In this document: positions 6,374 to 9,024 of the stretch, piece after piece
Numbering within the stretch: position 1 is the first letter of the stretch
Layout of the letters: the number at the start of each line of letters is the position of its first letter
Assembly: GCA_945861915.1 (NCBI GenBank)
Contig: CAMAWK010000093.1
Coordinates: 1-9,024 of the forward strand
Reading direction: 5' to 3'
Source: Flavobacterium psychrophilum
Lineage (GTDB): Bacteria > Bacteroidota > Bacteroidia > Flavobacteriales > Flavobacteriaceae
Length of the DNA: 9,024 nt
Made by a program: the position numbers and the translations under genes
Notes under the pieces: model-generated
Told to the model about the DNA's origin: nothing
What the model saw: the letters and a program-made list of their open reading frames with translations, nothing else
Database searches by the model: none

Positions 6374-8062
6374 TTAATTTTTAGCCGATTTTCTTTTTTC
6401 GAATTTTGGTCCAACTTTAGACATCGCACATCTAAATCCAATGTAATCGGTTGCTACATCTTGAGGTAAATACCTTCTTTGTGCTGGGTCTAACCAATAG
6501 GATCTATCTCTCCAAGAACCTCCTTTATATACGCGAACATTGTCGTTTATAAGAGTGGTTCTTTTATTTGATTTATCATATTTACGAACCATATTTCCTA
6601 GACTGTCTGTTGAAATATTGTGTTTAGGCGAATTATACATTTTAAACTCATCTTTTTCATCTTTAGTCTCTGAATCAGAATCATTTTGATTGAAATATTT
6701 TGAAGACAATTTATCTCCATCCCTGTAATTTACGTTATCGCTTTTGTCAAAATTTTGTCTCAAATAGGTCTCTTGCTCGTCAACTGGCACTTGCACAATT
6801 TGCCCTGGATAATTTCTAGCAACAATTCTACCATTACTTAAAGTATCATACTTGATATTATCTTTAGTAACCACTTCAATTTTTCCGTCTTTTCCGATTT
6901 TATTTTTAGTATATTGATTTCCTCTAAAATAGTTAAAATCATTGGCTTCGTTATCTACTATTGGTCTGTAAACATCTTGAACCCATTCGGCTACATTTCC
7001 TGCCATATCATACAATCCAAAATCATTAGCTGGATAAAATTTAACTAATTGTGTTATATCAGCACCGTCATCAGACCAACCAGCAATTCCCCCGTAATCT
7101 CCATTTCCTTGTTTGAAATTGGCTAATTGATCGCCTTTGCTTTGTCTTTTCCCAGAGCGAGTATAACTTCCTGACCAAGGATATTTTTTCTGACCTTTAT
7201 AAATGTTGTATTCCCTTTGTCCTACATCAGCAGCAGCAGCATACTCCCACTCTGCTTCTGTTGGAAGTCTGTATTCCGGCAAAACAATTCCTGATGATCT
7301 TGTAGCATAAAGTCCTGTTTGAGTAGTTGGTGTTGCTTTGGTACTTTTACTTGAAACAGCCTGTCTCCCTTTGGGTCTTTTTAATGCCAATTGATCGTTT
7401 TTTGCACCATAGGCTAATGTTGGTGCTGCAAGATAGGTTTCTGTATCAAACAAACTTTCGGCATCTACATCATTTGTTTTTGCATTTTTCTTAGCAAAAC
7501 CGGCTTTTTCAACCAATGCCTCATTTACTCGCCCTGTTCTCCATTTACTAAACTCGGTAGCCTGAACCCAATTGACTCCTACTACCGGATAATTGGCATA
7601 TGCTGGATGTCTCAAATAATTATTAGTCATGGTTTCGTTGTATCCCAATCTATTTCTCCAAACCAATGTGTCAGGCGAAGCACCTACATAAATATTTTTA
7701 TAATTTTCTTCTGTTGGAGGAAATATTTTTTTAACCCAGTCTAAATACTCTAAATACATGAAGTTAGTTACCTCAGTTTCATCCATGTAAAAAGATTGAA
7801 CGTGTTGCTGGGTTGGAGTATTGTTCCAATCATGCATAACATCATCTTCAATTTTTCCCATTGTAAAAGTACCTCCTTCTACAAAAATTAAACCTGGCCC
7901 TGGGACTTGCTTATTATTAGCCATTGCTTTTTTGCCGTCAACATTCCAACCTGTAGCTCTTGAACCACTTTGTGAGCTTGACTTCTTACTACAACTAGCA
8001 AACCCTACAATCAATAGTAATGATAAAATGATTCGTAAGGTCATAATTTTTTTTACTTTCAT
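6374..8062 (-). CDS. gldJ: Gliding motility/T9SS lipoprotein GldJ
   Basis: The product has 562 residues from ATG 8062, close to the size I recall for known GldJ. GldJ is an outer-membrane lipoprotein required for gliding and for stability of GldK and the type IX secretion machinery. A signal peptide ends in 'GFASC', with Cys24 lipidated. The rest is a formylglycine-generating-enzyme (FGE/sulfatase-modifying) fold: 'VEGGTFTMG' (61-69), 'FYMDETEVTNFMYLEYLDW' (91-109), 'YPVVGVNWVQATEFSKW' (158-174), 'YRLPTEAEWEYAA' (264-276), 'GLYDMAGNVAEWVQDVYRP' (349-367), 'VYKGGSWRDRSYW' (511-523), 'DYIGFRCA' (539-546). Insertions at about 180-260 and 368-508 enlarge the fold, the second rich in Asp, Asn and Lys. 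The FGE cysteine pair is absent; only Cys24 and Cys545 occur. The frame extends to a TTG at 8095, but that codon lies in the candidate -7 region. ATG 8062 is preceded by AAAGAG and begins the signal peptide directly. Confidence 0.95.
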   Translation of the reverse strand: MKVKKIMTLRIILSLLLIVGFASCSKKSSSQSGSRATGWNVDGKKAMANNKQVPGPGLIFVEGGTFTMGKIEDDVMHDWNNTPTQQHVQSFYMDETEVTNFMYLEYLDWVKKIFPPTEENYKNIYVGASPDTLVWRNRLGYNETMTNNYLRHPAYANYPVVGVNWVQATEFSKWRTGRVNEALVEKAGFAKKNAKTNDVDAESLFDTETYLAAPTLAYGAKNDQLALKRPKGRQAVSSKSTKATPTTQTGLYATRSSGIVLPEYRLPTEAEWEYAAAADVGQREYNIYKGQKKYPWSGSYTRSGKRQSKGDQLANFKQGNGDYGGIAGWSDDGADITQLVKFYPANDFGLYDMAGNVAEWVQDVYRPIVDNEANDFNYFRGNQYTKNKIGKDGKIEVVTKDNIKYDTLSNGRIVARNYPGQIVQVPVDEQETYLRQNFDKSDNVNYRDGDKLSSKYFNQNDSDSETKDEKDEFKMYNSPKHNISTDSLGNMVRKYDKSNKRTTLINDNVRVYKGGSWRDRSYWLDPAQRRYLPQDVATDYIGFRCAMSKVGPKFEKRKSAKN

Positions 8063-8091
8063 ACTCTTTAGTAGATAATAATTTAGATGGT

Positions 8092-8121
8092 GCAATATAA
8101 TAATTAACCGTTAAACTGCAA
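8092..8121 (-). promoter_or_regulatory. gldJ: Candidate gldJ promoter
   Basis: On the minus strand a TTG (8121-8119) is followed after 19 nt by TATATTGC (8099-8092), which resembles TAnnTTTG but differs at the last two positions. It would give a leader of about 25-30 nt before ATG 8062. The spacing is good and the -7 box is weak. If correct, it rules out the upstream TTG 8095 as a start, because that codon overlaps the box. Confidence 0.38.
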
Positions 8122-8267
8122 CACCTTTTTTTGAATAAATTAGATTTTGGGGTGTCTATAAAACTAGAGCACTTCTGAAAAACGCAAATTTATACTATTT
8201 ATTATTTAATTGCATCCTAAAGATTTAATTTTACTTTTTGTAATAATTTATAATTATTACCGTTAAA
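8107..8267. other. Nine-bp motif ACCGTTAAA present twice in the gldJ-porU divergent region
   Basis: ACCGTTAAA occurs at 8107-8115 and again at 8259-8267, each preceded by TAATTA within 2 bp (8101-8106 and 8251-8256). The first copy is part of a near-palindrome, TTAAC-C-GTTAA (8104-8114), located between the -33 and -7 boxes of the candidate gldJ promoter. The second sits just upstream of the porU start, in its likely leader. The rest of this 213-bp gap (8063-8275) is AT-rich, and I see no small gene in it. Confidence 0.4.
8210..8240 (+). promoter_or_regulatory. porU: Candidate porU promoter
   Basis: A TTG at 8210-8212 is followed after 19 nt by TACTTTTTG (8232-8240), which matches the Bacteroidota -7 box except for one extra T between TA and TTTG. 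The predicted start of transcription is near 8245, giving a leader of about 30 nt before ATG 8276. Confidence 0.45.
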
Positions 8268-8270
8268 AGG
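8265..8270 (+). promoter_or_regulatory. porU: Shine-Dalgarno-like AAAAGG before porU
   Basis: AAAAGG lies 5 nt upstream of the ATG at 8276. It is the clearest Shine-Dalgarno-like sequence seen in the window, where most starts lack one, as is usual in Bacteroidota. It supports ATG 8276 as the start of porU. Confidence 0.5.
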
Positions 8271-8275
8271 TAACT

Positions 8276-9024
8276 ATGAAAAAAATATTCATTTCTTATT
8301 TAATTCTAATTTCGTTTATTTCTTTTGCACAAAACAAAGGAGATATTAGTATTGATTGGCTTAAAAAAAACGAATTAAAAATAGGTAGTTCAACAATAAA
8401 TGTGCCTGTTTTTACTGGTAAAAATTATAATTATGATTCGTCAAAAAAATCAATTCATTATATCTTAAATCTTACCGAATCAGGCTCTTTTGATGGGAAT
8501 GCTATTCAAATTTCAAATCTGGTTTATGAGACTTTATCACAATCTCAAATTGGCGATTTAGATGTAGTAAACATTCCGAAAAACCCATCTGAAACTCTTA
8601 AAATAAATATTTCAAGAGACGAAAAACAACTTTTTCTAGTTCTTTCTCCAATTGTTAAAGACGAAACAGGTTATAAACGCATAAAATCTTTTTCTTACGT
8701 TGTTACTGGAAATTCTTCTCGGATTAGTTCTCAAAAAAACACTTCAAAAAATACTGCTGTAGTAACAAATTCAGTTTTGGCAACTGGAGATTGGTATCAA
8801 TTTTATGTTGAGAAATCAGGGGTTTATAAAATTTCCAAAAGTTTTTTGCAAAGTTTAGGTTTTAATACTAACGGAATTAATCCGAAAAAAATTAAAATTT
8901 ACGGTAACGGAGGCAGAATGCTACCACTCTCTAACAGCATCGATTACCCGTCTGATATTGCTGAAAATGCTATTCAAATCATTGGCGAAAGCGATGGTGT
9001 TTTTGACAACGAAGATTTCATCCT
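8276..9024 (+). CDS. porU: Type IX secretion system sortase PorU, N-terminal part
   Basis: The frame starts at ATG 8276 and stays open for 249 codons plus 2 bases to the window edge, so the C25-type peptidase domain and the stop codon lie outside. PorU is the cell-surface sortase of the T9SS: it removes the C-terminal signal from cargo and helps attach it to the surface. The first 18 residues form a signal peptide (hydrophobic core 'IFISYLILISFISFA', likely cut before Gln19). Residues about 160-249 match the PorU pre-catalytic region: 'SVLATGDWYQFYVEKSGVYKI', 'FLQSLGF', 'NPKKIKIYGNGGRMLP', 'ENAIQIIGESDGVFDNEDFI'. Divergence from gldJ is the arrangement I recall from gliding flavobacteria, with porV expected next. 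A candidate promoter and an AAAAGG site precede it. Confidence 0.92.
   Translation, partial: MKKIFISYLILISFISFAQNKGDISIDWLKKNELKIGSSTINVPVFTGKNYNYDSSKKSIHYILNLTESGSFDGNAIQISNLVYETLSQSQIGDLDVVNIPKNPSETLKINISRDEKQLFLVLSPIVKDETGYKRIKSFSYVVTGNSSRISSQKNTSKNTAVVTNSVLATGDWYQFYVEKSGVYKISKSFLQSLGFNTNGINPKKIKIYGNGGRMLPLSNSIDYPSDIAENAIQIIGESDGVFDNEDFI

Noticed and set aside
7821..8078. Plus-strand open frame of 85 codons opposite the gldJ start
   Set aside because: It is antisense to the signal peptide and first domain of GldJ. The hydrophobic stretch is the complement of the leader and lipobox region, and no promoter or recognisable protein pattern was seen.
8063..8095. Eleven-codon N-terminal extension of gldJ starting at TTG
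   Set aside because: It would put a polar 'HHLNYY' segment before a normal lipoprotein signal peptide, and the TTG lies within the candidate -7 box. ATG 8062 gives the expected leader.
8121..8155. Inverted repeat ACACC...GGTGT in the gldJ-porU gap
   Set aside because: The 5-bp arms are separated by 25 nt, too short and too far apart to distinguish from chance.
1..9024. CRISPR array, tRNA or rRNA gene, insertion sequence
   Set aside because: Reading through the intergenic gaps showed no spaced direct repeats of CRISPR length, no tRNA-like cloverleaf and no transposase frame. Nearly all of the window is accounted for by the genes listed.

Overview
The window looks like chromosomal DNA from a member of the Flavobacteriia (Bacteroidota), most likely Flavobacterium or a close relative. 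The evidence is an AT-rich composition, short AT-rich intergenic regions, a Bacteroidota-type promoter (TTG, 20 nt, TAnnTTTG), lipoprotein signal peptides, and a gliding-motility/type IX secretion (T9SS) pair, gldJ and porU, which is diagnostic of gliding Bacteroidota.

Layout. (1) Bases 1-1520, plus strand: the tail of a protein that may be a family-10-type glycosylhydrolase, followed 2 nt later by an AmpG-like MFS permease; together they could form a cell-wall sugar or muropeptide recovery unit. (2) Bases 1527-2531, minus strand: holA, the DNA polymerase III delta subunit, convergent with the permease across only 6 bp. (3) Bases 2534-4054, plus strand: a divergent promoter drives a small orphan HsdR-N-terminal-like (PD-(D/E)XK fold) protein. 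A family 2 glycosyltransferase follows with no intergenic base. (4) Bases 4098-4928, plus strand: an OmpA-domain lipoprotein. It is followed by a heptanucleotide tandem repeat and a perfect 18-bp hairpin that serves as a two-way terminator against murF. (5) Bases 5028-8062, minus strand: murF and, upstream of it, gldJ, separated by an intrinsic terminator. (6) Bases 8063-8275: a divergent regulatory region of 213 bp. (7) Bases 8276-9024, plus strand: the 5' part of porU, the T9SS sortase, cut off by the window edge.

How the genes fit together. Three strands of envelope biology meet here: peptidoglycan (AmpG-like permease, MurF, peptidoglycan-binding OmpA lipoprotein), surface glycan synthesis (GT2), and protein export and gliding (GldJ, PorU). 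HolA is replication housekeeping. The HsdR-N-like protein has no methylase or specificity partner in view.

Most of the window is conserved core genome. I found no convincing undescribed system. The points most worth checking are the orphan nuclease-fold protein with a nearly leaderless start, the terminator that isolates murF from gldJ, the short repeat tracts, and the 9-bp motif repeated in the gldJ-porU divergent region.
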